Assembly (NCBI GenBank): GCA_030425705.1
Contig: JAUHZU010000002.1
Coordinates: 1-64,000 of the forward strand
Direction of reading: 5' to 3'
DNA length: 64,000 nt
DNA from: Phycisphaerae bacterium
GTDB lineage: Bacteria > Planctomycetota > Phycisphaerae > Phycisphaerales > Phycisphaeraceae
In this document: positions 53,136 through 62,032 of the stretch, piece after piece
Position numbering within the stretch: the first letter of the stretch is position 1
Layout of the letters: each line of letters opens with the position of its first letter
The notes under the pieces: generated by a model
Seen by the model: the letters and a program-made list of their open reading frames with translations, nothing else
Database searches by the model: none
What the model was told of the DNA's origin: nothing
Made by a program: the position numbers and the translations under genes

Positions 53136-53906
53136 TCAAGAAGCGATAGGCCGCCGCAGCGGCCGGCGTTCGTGCCAGTCCAACGGCGCGGGCAGTTCGA
53201 TGCCGGCGAATTCGATGTGAATGACCCGTCGGTGTCGCGGGGACGCGGCGGGGCTCGAGGCGTGGAGCACGAGAGGGCGCATGAGCAGGACACCGCCCCG
53301 CCGGACGGTACAGGTCGACGGGGTACAGTGCGCGAGGGCGGCTCGGGTGTCGGCGGGGTCGAGCCGGCCGAGCGTGTGGCTGCCGGGGGCGCAGCGCAAC
53401 GGCCCGTTGTCCCCGCCGCAGTCGTCGAGGTGGATGCGCACGGCGAGCATCTTTTCGAGCACGTCGGCCGAGGCGCGGGTGTGCGGGACGCCGTTCTTCA
53501 CCGACGCCGGACCGAACCCAGGTGCCGCGTCTTTGCCGTGCTTATGGTTGATCGCGATGGCCTGGTCCTGGTGCCAGCCGACGTGCCAGTTCGCCCCGTC
53601 GACCTTTTCGAACAATAGGCCGCGCACCGCGAACGCCCCGTGCCCGAGCACGGCACGGACCAGCCCGGCGATGTGCGGGTCACGCAGCAGCGCCTGCGTC
53701 TCGGGCACGGCGTTGAACAGGTCGCGGAAGGCGTAGCCGGGCTTGTCGCCTTCAACCGCGGCGCGTGCCGCTTCGCGCTCGACGGCGTGCGTCAGTGTGC
53801 CGAGGGTGTCGGTGTCCACAACGTCCTCGACCACCGCGAAGCCTGTGCGCTCGACCTGCGCCGCGGCGGATTCGTACAGCGTGATGTCGGGGGTGGCGGT
53901 CGGCAT
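53136..53906 (-). CDS. phytanoyl-CoA dioxygenase (PhyH)-family Fe(II)/2-oxoglutarate oxygenase
   Basis: 256 residues; the ATG lies 2 bases after the upstream ubiB-like stop, so translation is coupled. Family pattern: RTGFAVVEDVVD at the N terminus, iron-binding HxD in VGWHQDQAIAI, a distal His in PLVLHASSPA followed by the 2-oxoglutarate Arg (HRRVIHIEF), and LRCAPGSHTLGRL between. It would hydroxylate a small molecule or lipid-like substrate; the substrate is unknown. The frame runs open far upstream, but only this part is the real gene. Confidence 0.88.
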   Translation of the reverse strand: MPTATPDITLYESAAAQVERTGFAVVEDVVDTDTLGTLTHAVEREAARAAVEGDKPGYAFRDLFNAVPETQALLRDPHIAGLVRAVLGHGAFAVRGLLFEKVDGANWHVGWHQDQAIAINHKHGKDAAPGFGPASVKNGVPHTRASADVLEKMLAVRIHLDDCGGDNGPLRCAPGSHTLGRLDPADTRAALAHCTPSTCTVRRGGVLLMRPLVLHASSPAASPRHRRVIHIEFAGIELPAPLDWHERRPLRRPIAS

Positions 53907-53908
53907 CG

Positions 53909-55600
<1,692 letters not shown>

Positions 55601-55606
55601 GGGGGG

Positions 55607-55612
55607 ATTGTA
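55607..55612 (-). promoter_or_regulatory. candidate -10 for a leaderless ubiB-like transcript
   Basis: TACAAT on the minus strand, six bases before the ATG; it sits beside the palindromic repeat 55624-55728. Confidence 0.45.
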
Positions 55613-55623
55613 AGAAGTGCCCC

Positions 55624-55728
55624 GTAGGGTTGGTGGAGCGAGTCCGCGAGCGATACCCACCGGGGATGACCAACAAACGGGTTTCATCGTGGTGGGTATC
55701 GGCCGCGGACGGCCTCCACCCACCCTAC
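55624..55728. repeat. large palindromic intergenic repeat (two 38-bp arms)
   Basis: Arms 55624-55661 and 55691-55728, 32 of 38 positions identical as inverted repeats (both begin GTAGGGT and end GATACCCACC when read outward-in), spacer 29 bases. Lies between lpdA and the ubiB-like gene. Typical of dispersed palindromic (REP/MITE-like) elements. Confidence 0.8.
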
Positions 55729-55731
55729 TTG

Positions 55732-57186
55732 TTAGAAGTGGATCATGCGCCCGTCGGTGCCGAGCGCGGCTTCGTGGACGGCTTCGCTCAAGGTCGGGTG
55801 GGCGTGCATGGTGGCGATGATCTCTTCGGCGGTGGCTTCGAGCCGGCGGGCCAGGCCCATCTCGGCGATGAGCTCGGTGACGTTCTCGCCGACCATGTGG
55901 CAACCCAGGACCTCGCCGTGCTGCTTGCCGGTAATCAGCTTGACGAACCCGCCGGTCTCGCCGAGGGCCTGCGCCTTGCCGGAGGCCTGGAAGGGGAAGC
56001 TGCCGACGTTGTAGTCGAGGCCTTGGTCTTTGCAGGCCTGCTCGGTCAGGCCGATAGAGGCGACCTGCGGGTGGCAGTAGGTGCAGCCGGGGACCGAGGC
56101 GTAATCGATGTCGGGGGCCGAGTGGCCGAACATGCGCTCGACGGCGACGATGGCCTCTTCGCTGGCGACGTGCGCGAGCCAGGGCGGGCCGATCACGTCG
56201 CCTACCGCGTGGATGCCCTTCACCGAGGTGGCGTAGTCGCTGCCCTCGGCGCGGTAGTCGACCTTGATGTGGTCCCTAAAGGTTTCGATGCCGAGCTTGT
56301 CGTCGAACAGCCCGTCGTACCGGCCGCGCACGCCGATGGCGACGAGCACCCTGTCGGCCTCGATGGTCTGGGGCTTGCCGTCGTCATCCACCTTGCCGAC
56401 CTGCGCCTTGACGCCGGACTTTGTGACCTCGATGGACTTGGTGATGTGCCCGGTGAGGATATTGATGCCCTGCTTCTTGAAGGCCTTGGCGACCTGCTTG
56501 GAGCTGTCGGCGTCTTCGATGGGCATGACGCGGTCCTGCATCTCGACGACGGTGCACTCGGTGCCGAAGGCGTTGTAGAAGTAGGCGAACTCCATACCGA
56601 TCGCGCCGCTGCCGACGATGAGCAGCTTCTTGGGCTGGTCTTTGAGCGTCATCGCTTCCTTGGCGGCGATGACCTTGTCGCCGTCGAACGGGGCCCCCGG
56701 CAGCTCGCGCGGGACGGCGCCGGTCGCGATCAGGATCTTGTCGGCGGTGAGTTCCTGCTTGATCCCGCCCTTGTGCTCGGTGTCTTTCTTGTCGAAGACC
56801 TGCACCTTGCCGGGCGCGGGGATAAACGCGTGGCCGTCGAAGTGGGTGATCTTGTTTTTCTTGAACAGGAAGCCGATGCCCTTGGAGAGGTTGCCGGCCA
56901 CGCCACGGGAGCGGGCGATGACTTTCTCCCAGTTGTGGCCGACGTTCTCGGCGGTGATGCCCCAGTCGCCCGCGTCGTGGCGGAGCTTGGAGTAGAACTC
57001 AGCCCCGGCGAGGAGGGCTTTGGTCGGGATGCAGCCCCAGTTGAGGCAGACCCCGCCCAGGGCGTCGCGTTCGACGCAGGCGACCTTCTTGCCGAGCTGC
57101 GCGCCACGGATCGCGCCGACGTAGCCCGCCGGGCCGCCGCCGATGACGATGAGGTCGAAATGGGTCTTGGAGTTGGGGTCGGCCAT
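55732..57186 (-). CDS. lpdA: dihydrolipoamide dehydrogenase
   Basis: 484 residues from ATG 57186. FAD motif VIGGGPAGYVGAIRGAQLG, redox-active disulfide in GGVCLNWGCIPTKAL, NAD domain LLIVGSGAIGMEFAYFY, and the catalytic His/Glu pair in MHAHPTLSEAVHEA. It reoxidises dihydrolipoamide of 2-oxoacid dehydrogenase complexes. A TACAAT (57227-57232, minus strand) is a plausible -10 with a 34-base leader. No E1/E2 genes are adjacent, so it probably serves several complexes. The antisense frame over the gene is a shadow. Confidence 0.96.
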   Translation of the reverse strand: MADPNSKTHFDLIVIGGGPAGYVGAIRGAQLGKKVACVERDALGGVCLNWGCIPTKALLAGAEFYSKLRHDAGDWGITAENVGHNWEKVIARSRGVAGNLSKGIGFLFKKNKITHFDGHAFIPAPGKVQVFDKKDTEHKGGIKQELTADKILIATGAVPRELPGAPFDGDKVIAAKEAMTLKDQPKKLLIVGSGAIGMEFAYFYNAFGTECTVVEMQDRVMPIEDADSSKQVAKAFKKQGINILTGHITKSIEVTKSGVKAQVGKVDDDGKPQTIEADRVLVAIGVRGRYDGLFDDKLGIETFRDHIKVDYRAEGSDYATSVKGIHAVGDVIGPPWLAHVASEEAIVAVERMFGHSAPDIDYASVPGCTYCHPQVASIGLTEQACKDQGLDYNVGSFPFQASGKAQALGETGGFVKLITGKQHGEVLGCHMVGENVTELIAEMGLARRLEATAEEIIATMHAHPTLSEAVHEAALGTDGRMIHF

Positions 57187-57444
57187 CGCTGGGGTCCTAC
57201 GTCGGTTGGGGAATCGGGAACCCGGGATTGTAGTCGATGCCCCGTTGATGGGGCCTGGGCATGAGGATGCGGTGAATCCTGGATTCCGGGCAGACCGCCT
57301 TTGGGCCGTGCGGCCCGGCGCGTTATGATGCCTTCGAGCGCGGTCGCGTTCACATTCCGTAGGCCTCGCCACGGCGTGCCGGTCGGCCCCGTGAGCAGGC
57401 GGTGAATCATTTTCCGCTGGAACGTTAACTCAAGGAGTGTTTCG

Positions 57445-58143
57445 ATGAAGCTGTTTGCTGCAATGTTGGCTGCCGGTGTGCTCGGCTCGGGGATGGTGGT
57501 CGGGACGGCGTTTGCCTGCGACGGGGACGAGGCCGTGCCGGAGACCACCGTGGTGATCGCCGCGGAAGAGGCCGGCGAGTGCGGGGGCTGCGACCGCGCG
57601 GTCCAGGTCGTTGAGAAGGCCGGCGACTGTGGCGGCTGCGAAGGCGCGACCGAGGTGGTCGTGGCCGAGGGCGACTGCGGCGGCTGCGACAGCGCCACCG
57701 AAGTCGTGGTCGCTGAAGGCGAGTGCGAGGGTTGCGACAGCGCAACGCAGGTCGTGGTCGCTGAGGGTGAGTGCGAAGGTTGTGACAGCGCGACCGAAGC
57801 CGTCGCGGCCGAGGGCGGCTGCGGCGACTGTGAGTCGGTCTGTGGCACCTGTGAAGTGCTGACCGCGCTGGCGGATGTCGAGCTGAGCGACCACGGCAAG
57901 GCCGTCCTCGAACTCGGCCAGGCCGGCGTGCCGGTGTGGATCGACGAAGCGGGCTTCGGCATGGTCAACGGCGAGAAGGTCGACTGCCCGGTCGCGTTCT
58001 CGCGTGCAGCGACGCAGTTCATCGCGACGATGGGTGCCGAGGCCGGCTGCGAGATCTGCCAGAACGTCCTGGCGACCGCCGAGACCGAAGAAGCCACTGA
58101 AGACACCAGCGTGAAGTCGGCCCCGGCCGAAGCCGCGGAGTAA
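57445..58143 (+). CDS. secreted protein with six 16-residue CxxC repeats (unknown family)
   Basis: 232 residues; AAGGAG eight bases before the ATG. Signal peptide MKLFAAMLAAGVLGSGMVVG to AFA/C. Residues 43-138 are six tandem 16-residue units of the form (A/E)G(E/D)CxxC(D/E)xA(T/V)xVVxA. Each carries one CxxC, and the last unit has an extra CGTC. A C-terminal domain (about 139-215) contains SDHGKAVLELGQAGVPVWID and EAGCEICQNV, followed by a Glu/Thr/Ala tail. The acidic, Cys-rich repeat array suggests binding of a soft metal such as Zn or Cu, or a redox relay, in the envelope; this is inference. Strong terminator follows. Confidence 0.8.
   Translation: MKLFAAMLAAGVLGSGMVVGTAFACDGDEAVPETTVVIAAEEAGECGGCDRAVQVVEKAGDCGGCEGATEVVVAEGDCGGCDSATEVVVAEGECEGCDSATQVVVAEGECEGCDSATEAVAAEGGCGDCESVCGTCEVLTALADVELSDHGKAVLELGQAGVPVWIDEAGFGMVNGEKVDCPVAFSRAATQFIATMGAEAGCEICQNVLATAETEEATEDTSVKSAPAEAAE
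57571..57858 (+). repeat. six tandem 48-bp coding repeats (CxxC units)
   Basis: In-frame units of 48 bases, the middle four nearly identical at protein level. Divergence between units is largely at third positions, so the array is not a recent amplification only. Confidence 0.85.
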
Positions 58144-58192
58144 CGCTCCGCGTCCCGTGTTGCCACGGCAGCACGCAACGTGATCACGAAGC

Positions 58193-58221
58193 ACGGGCGG
58201 GCCTATCCAGGGCCCGCCCGT
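58193..58221 (+). terminator. intrinsic terminator of the CxxC-repeat gene
   Basis: 11-bp perfect stem ACGGGCGGGCC / GGCCCGCCCGT, 7-base loop, tail TATTCTTA. Confidence 0.85.
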
Positions 58222-58246
58222 TATTCTTACGCTGGGTGTCTCCGCG

Positions 58247-59251
58247 TCAGTCCGCGCAGGTCCGGCCCTTGCCGGCGTTCTTCGCGGCGTAGAGCCGCTG
58301 GTCGGCGAGCTTGAGCAGGGTCTCGCCGTCTTCGCAGCGGTCGTGTCGCATCGCCGCGACACCGACGGAGAGGTCCGTGTACGCCCCACGGTGGAGCGTG
58401 GCCCGGGTCTGCTGGCGGAACAGTGCGCGGATCGAGTCGGCGACGGCGACGGCGCGGGCCGTATCGCAGCCGGGCATCAGCACGATGAACTCGTCCCCGC
58501 CCACACGGATGCACAGGTCGTCGTGCCGGGTGCACGCCTTAAGCAGACCCGCGAGCAGCACGAGCATCTCGTCGCCCGTGTCGTGGCCGAGCGAGTCGTT
58601 GACCTGCTTGAACCCGTCCATGTCGATCGCCAGCGCGGTCAGCTCGGCCCCGGCCTCGCGCGTCGCGTCGACGATCTTGGTCAGTTGATGATCGAGGAAC
58701 CGGCGGTTGCCCAGGTCGGTCAGCGGGTCCCGCAGCGCGAGCCGCTTCAGTTCGGCGGTGGCCTTGTGGGTCGCCTTCTGCACCCGGCGGTCCAGGGTCT
58801 TGCGGAGCTGCCGCGCGTCCCGGCCGTCACGGATGGCGACCGTTGTTACCCGGTGCATCGCGCGGGCGATCCGCCCCGCCTCGTCCCGCCGTGTCAGCGG
58901 CAGCGAGGACAGGTCGTCCACCGTCCGGCGCTCGGCCACGCGGTCGATCTGCCGGACCAGCCGGTCGTACGGCGAGGCGATCCACCACTGCCCCAACGCC
59001 ACCAGCACCGAGGCCGCGAGCAGGAACCCGAGCACCCCGATCAGGATCGCGGGCATCTCGCGCCCCATGAACGCAAACCGGCTGATGCCATCGGCCGCGA
59101 GGTTCACCCCGATGCCGACCATCACACCGGCCACGACCATCAGCGCGACCTTCGACCGCAGCGGCGCGTCGTCCAGCCGGTGGGCGCGCGGGCGCACCGC
59201 GTCCGACGTGTCGTCCGGGAAGTCATCGTTTTGTGCCCTGGCCTGTTCCAT
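58247..59251 (-). CDS. membrane diguanylate cyclase (GGDEF)
   Basis: 334 residues from ATG 59251 with GAGG eight bases upstream (GTG 59299 would add 16). Two membrane helices (VALMVVAGVMVGIGVNLAA; PAILIGVLGFLLAASVLVAL) bracket a very short loop. A HAMP-like segment follows (PYDRLVRQIDRVAERR), then a GGDEF domain: RDPLTDLGNRRFLDHQL, DMDGFKQVNDSLGHDTGD and active-site RVGGDEFIVLMP. It makes cyclic-di-GMP. The inhibitory RxxD before GGDEF reads RHDD, near but not certain. Ends at the opposite-facing terminator of the CxxC gene. Confidence 0.95.
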   Translation of the reverse strand: MEQARAQNDDFPDDTSDAVRPRAHRLDDAPLRSKVALMVVAGVMVGIGVNLAADGISRFAFMGREMPAILIGVLGFLLAASVLVALGQWWIASPYDRLVRQIDRVAERRTVDDLSSLPLTRRDEAGRIARAMHRVTTVAIRDGRDARQLRKTLDRRVQKATHKATAELKRLALRDPLTDLGNRRFLDHQLTKIVDATREAGAELTALAIDMDGFKQVNDSLGHDTGDEMLVLLAGLLKACTRHDDLCIRVGGDEFIVLMPGCDTARAVAVADSIRALFRQQTRATLHRGAYTDLSVGVAAMRHDRCEDGETLLKLADQRLYAAKNAGKGRTCAD

Positions 59252-59390
59252 CGCGTCCCTCGCCCGGAAGGCTGCCTCTCTGCCGCGCCCAAACAACACG
59301 GCGGGTTCAACAGAGAAGCGTCCGATTCAGGGCGGTCGGGTGCCAAGCGGAAATCAGTGATGGGTCCACGGCGCGTTCGGGTTGTACGGG

Positions 59391-60251
59391 TTAGGCAACC
59401 GGTAGCGACACCGTCTCGATGCCCAGCGCCAGCCCGCTCGCGGGGTCGACCTCGACGAGAACGCCGCGTGCCGTGCCCCGGCCCTCGGCCACATCAAACG
59501 CGGCGGGCAGCGAGGTGGTCATGTGCTTGAGCACCCGGTCGGCGCGTCGGCCCAGGACCGAGTCGTATGGACCGGTCATGCCCAGGTCGGTGACGTACGC
59601 CGTCCGCCCGACCCCGACCCACGGCTGGCCGGGCACCGAGTCGTCGTCTGCGGGCGTGGGCAGCAGCCGGGCGTCGGCGGTGGGGACGTGCGTGTGCGTG
59701 CCGAAGACGCACGCGGCCCGGCCGTTGAGGTGCCAGCCCATCGCGACCTTCTCGCTGGTCGCCTCGGCGTGGATCTCGACGAGCACGATCGCGCGCGGGT
59801 CGTCGGCGCGGATCGCGTTGACCACCTGGTCGGCGGCGGCGTAGGGGTCGCTGCCACGCATCGTGTTCATAAAGAGCTGGCCGATCAGCGTGACGACGTG
59901 GACCCGGTGCGTCGCGCCGGCGTCGTCGGTGGCGGCGAGCGTCATGACGCCCCGGCCGCGCGCCTTGGCCGGCAGGTTGTAGGGGCGGATGAGGTCGGGC
60001 TCGGCTTCGAGTGTGGCGTAGACCTGCTGCTTTCGGAACGCGTGGTCGCCGAGGGTCATGCCGTCGATGCCCGCGTCACGGAGCTTGCGGTACAGTTCGG
60101 GGGTGAGCCCGCTGCCGTTCGCGGCGTTCTCCGCGTTGGCGAGGACGAGGTGCGCGCCGTGCTGTTCGCGCAGCACCGGCACCGCCGCCGCCGCCGCCTG
60201 CCGGCCCGGCACGCCGACGATGTCGCCCAGGATCGCGATCTTCAGGGTCAT
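59391..60251 (-). CDS. ymdB: YmdB-type metallophosphoesterase (2',3'-cyclic nucleotide phosphodiesterase family)
   Basis: 286 residues from ATG 60251. Motifs in order: AILGDIVGVPGR, NAENAANGSGLT, GMTLGDHAF, LVEIHAEATSEKVAMGW, FGTHTHVPTAD and AYVTDLGMTGPYDSVLG. The last is characteristic of YmdB/TIGR00282. The third block is GDH where YmdB has GNH, an Asn-to-Asp change at a metal ligand. In Bacillus this family hydrolyses 2',3'-cyclic nucleotides and affects biofilm decisions. The neighbouring diguanylate cyclase on the same strand makes a signalling link possible but unproven. Confidence 0.9.
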   Translation of the reverse strand: MTLKIAILGDIVGVPGRQAAAAAVPVLREQHGAHLVLANAENAANGSGLTPELYRKLRDAGIDGMTLGDHAFRKQQVYATLEAEPDLIRPYNLPAKARGRGVMTLAATDDAGATHRVHVVTLIGQLFMNTMRGSDPYAAADQVVNAIRADDPRAIVLVEIHAEATSEKVAMGWHLNGRAACVFGTHTHVPTADARLLPTPADDDSVPGQPWVGVGRTAYVTDLGMTGPYDSVLGRRADRVLKHMTTSLPAAFDVAEGRGTARGVLVEVDPASGLALGIETVSLPVA

Positions 60252-60413
60252 GCGGGACAGGGTAGGGCAATCGGAGGGGTGTTGCGTGGTCGATCCGGGG
60301 ATTCGCCTCCGGCTCATCCTTCGGCGTGTGTGGTTTTAGGCGCATCACGCGCTTCCCTGCTATCTTTTCCCTACCCGATCCTCACCCCTCGCTCTTCAAT
60401 CCTTCCCGCTCCC

Positions 60414-60908
60414 ATGCGTTGCCCCTTCTGCGATGTTGATGACGACAAGGTGATCGACTCCCGCGCGACGGACGGGGGCCGATCGATCCGTCGTCGCCGG
60501 GTCTGCCTGTCGTGCGACAAGCGGTTTACGACCTACGAGAAGGTCGAGGAGAAGGTGTCGCTGCTGGTGGTGAAGAAAGACGGCAGCCGGGTCCCCTACC
60601 TCCGCGACAAGGTGGTCAAGGGGATCAGTTCGGCGGCGTACAAGCGGCCGATCAGCGCCCAGCAGCTCGCGACGCTGGCCGACGAGATCGAGGAAGACCT
60701 GTTCCGCCTGGGCGAGAAAGAGGTCTCGTCCAAGGACATCGGCTTGATGGTGCTGGAGAAGCTCCGCCGGACCGACCACGTCGCGTACATGCGTTTCGCA
60801 AGCGTGTACATGGACGTGGAGAAGGTCGACGACCTGCTGGACGAGATGCAGCAGGTCAAAGAAGACGAGGCCGCGAAGCCCCCGCGCGACCAGGGGAAGC
60901 TGTTTTAG
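60414..60908 (+). CDS. nrdR: transcriptional repressor NrdR
   Basis: 164 residues. Starts MRCPFCDVDDDKVIDSRATD, the invariant NrdR N terminus, with a zinc ribbon CPFC...CLSC, RRRRVCLSCDKRFTTYEKVE, and an ATP-cone domain (VKKDGSRVPYLRDKVVKGIS through VAYMRFASVYMDVEKVDDLL). It senses (d)ATP and represses ribonucleotide reductase genes. No nrd genes lie in the window. The start is set by the MxCPxC requirement. Confidence 0.96.
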   Translation: MRCPFCDVDDDKVIDSRATDGGRSIRRRRVCLSCDKRFTTYEKVEEKVSLLVVKKDGSRVPYLRDKVVKGISSAAYKRPISAQQLATLADEIEEDLFRLGEKEVSSKDIGLMVLEKLRRTDHVAYMRFASVYMDVEKVDDLLDEMQQVKEDEAAKPPRDQGKLF

Positions 60909-60943
60909 CTGTGGCTGTGGGGCTGATGGGAGACCACGGATCG

Positions 60944-61978
60944 ATGCGCGTGTTCCCTACTTCGTGGGCCGGCCGGCTACGGCTGATGGTGTTCCTCGCG
61001 GTGCTGCTAGCGCCGATGCTGGGCTACCTGCTCTGGTCGCCGGGTGTTGAGGTGGACGATGGCCGACACGACCGGGGCACCAACGGCGTCTGGATGAGCC
61101 ACCGTTGGCTGGGCGACGACGGGTGGTTCAATGAGAACAGCGGTACTGCACAGCGCGAAATGTATCGCGATCCGGTGTATATCGGTGAGACCTTCGCCGC
61201 GCTGGCAGACCGCGGTGTGATCGACCTGATGCCGCACTTGTGTCCATGCGACGGACGCGGCAACCTGCCTGCGGTGGATACTGAGCAGGTAGAGCGTGTG
61301 CTCGACGCGGCGGAGCGTAAAGGTCAGCGTGTCTTTCCGTGGGTCGGTGGGGTGTTCGGCGACGGCTGCCTGCCTGAGCGCGCTACTTGGCGAGCCGCGT
61401 TTGTTGCATCGGTAGTTGCTCTGTTCGAAGCTCACCCCCGGCTGGCTGGCATCCACCTTAACGTTGAGCCCTGGCCCAGCGGTAATGCAGACATGCTGTT
61501 GCTTCTGGATGAAATGCGCATCGCGCTGCCGCGGGGCAAACTGCTTTCGGTCGCCGCCTACCCGCCGCCGACGCGCTGGCAGCCAGACATGTATCTGCAT
61601 TGGGACGAGGCGTACTTCCGTGCTGTCGCTCAGCGTTGCGACCACCTGGCCGTGATGATGTATGACGCGGCGGTACCGTCCAGGAAACTGTATATCCACC
61701 TGATGGCTCGCTGGACGACAGAAGTCATCGGCTGGTCGGAGGGGTGTGAGGTGTTGCTGGGCCTCCCTGCCTATGACGACGCTGGCGTCGGTTATCACGA
61801 CCCCGCCGTTGAAAACTTGGAGACATCGTTAGCCGGTATCCACGCGGGGCTGAGCCGGCTCGATGGCGACGTGGACGCATCGCTGCCCTCGGGCTATCGC
61901 GGGGTCGCGCTGTATTCGCTTTGGGAACTGGACGACTTGGAGTGGGCCACATTCGATGGGCGGTTCGCCCGGCCGTGA
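60944..61978 (+). CDS. membrane-anchored GH18-like TIM-barrel protein
   Basis: 344 residues from ATG 60944 (ATG 60926 also possible). N-terminal anchor LRLMVFLAVLLAPMLGYLLW. Barrel motifs: FPWVGGVFGDGCLPERATWR, LAGIHLNVEPWPSGNADMLL, LLSVAAYPPPTRWQPDMY, DHLAVMMYDAAVPSR, LLGLPAYDDAGVGYHDPAVE and GVALYSLWELDDLEWATFDG. The NVEPW strand and MMYD strand resemble GH18 chitinase-like barrels, though the DxxDxDxE motif is reduced to a lone Glu. Function unassigned; a polysaccharide hydrolase is possible. Codons are slightly less GC-rich than in neighbours. Confidence 0.65.
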   Translation: MRVFPTSWAGRLRLMVFLAVLLAPMLGYLLWSPGVEVDDGRHDRGTNGVWMSHRWLGDDGWFNENSGTAQREMYRDPVYIGETFAALADRGVIDLMPHLCPCDGRGNLPAVDTEQVERVLDAAERKGQRVFPWVGGVFGDGCLPERATWRAAFVASVVALFEAHPRLAGIHLNVEPWPSGNADMLLLLDEMRIALPRGKLLSVAAYPPPTRWQPDMYLHWDEAYFRAVAQRCDHLAVMMYDAAVPSRKLYIHLMARWTTEVIGWSEGCEVLLGLPAYDDAGVGYHDPAVENLETSLAGIHAGLSRLDGDVDASLPSGYRGVALYSLWELDDLEWATFDGRFARP

Positions 61979-62020
61979 GCCAAGTGTGGCCGCTCACCGA
62001 TCGTCAGGATCGACTCCCGC

Positions 62021-62026
62021 TAAGCT
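62021..62026 (+). promoter_or_regulatory. candidate -10 for a leaderless DUF389 transcript
   Basis: TAAGCT, six bases before the ATG at 62033; no Shine-Dalgarno. Confidence 0.35.
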
Positions 62027-62032
62027 GTACCC

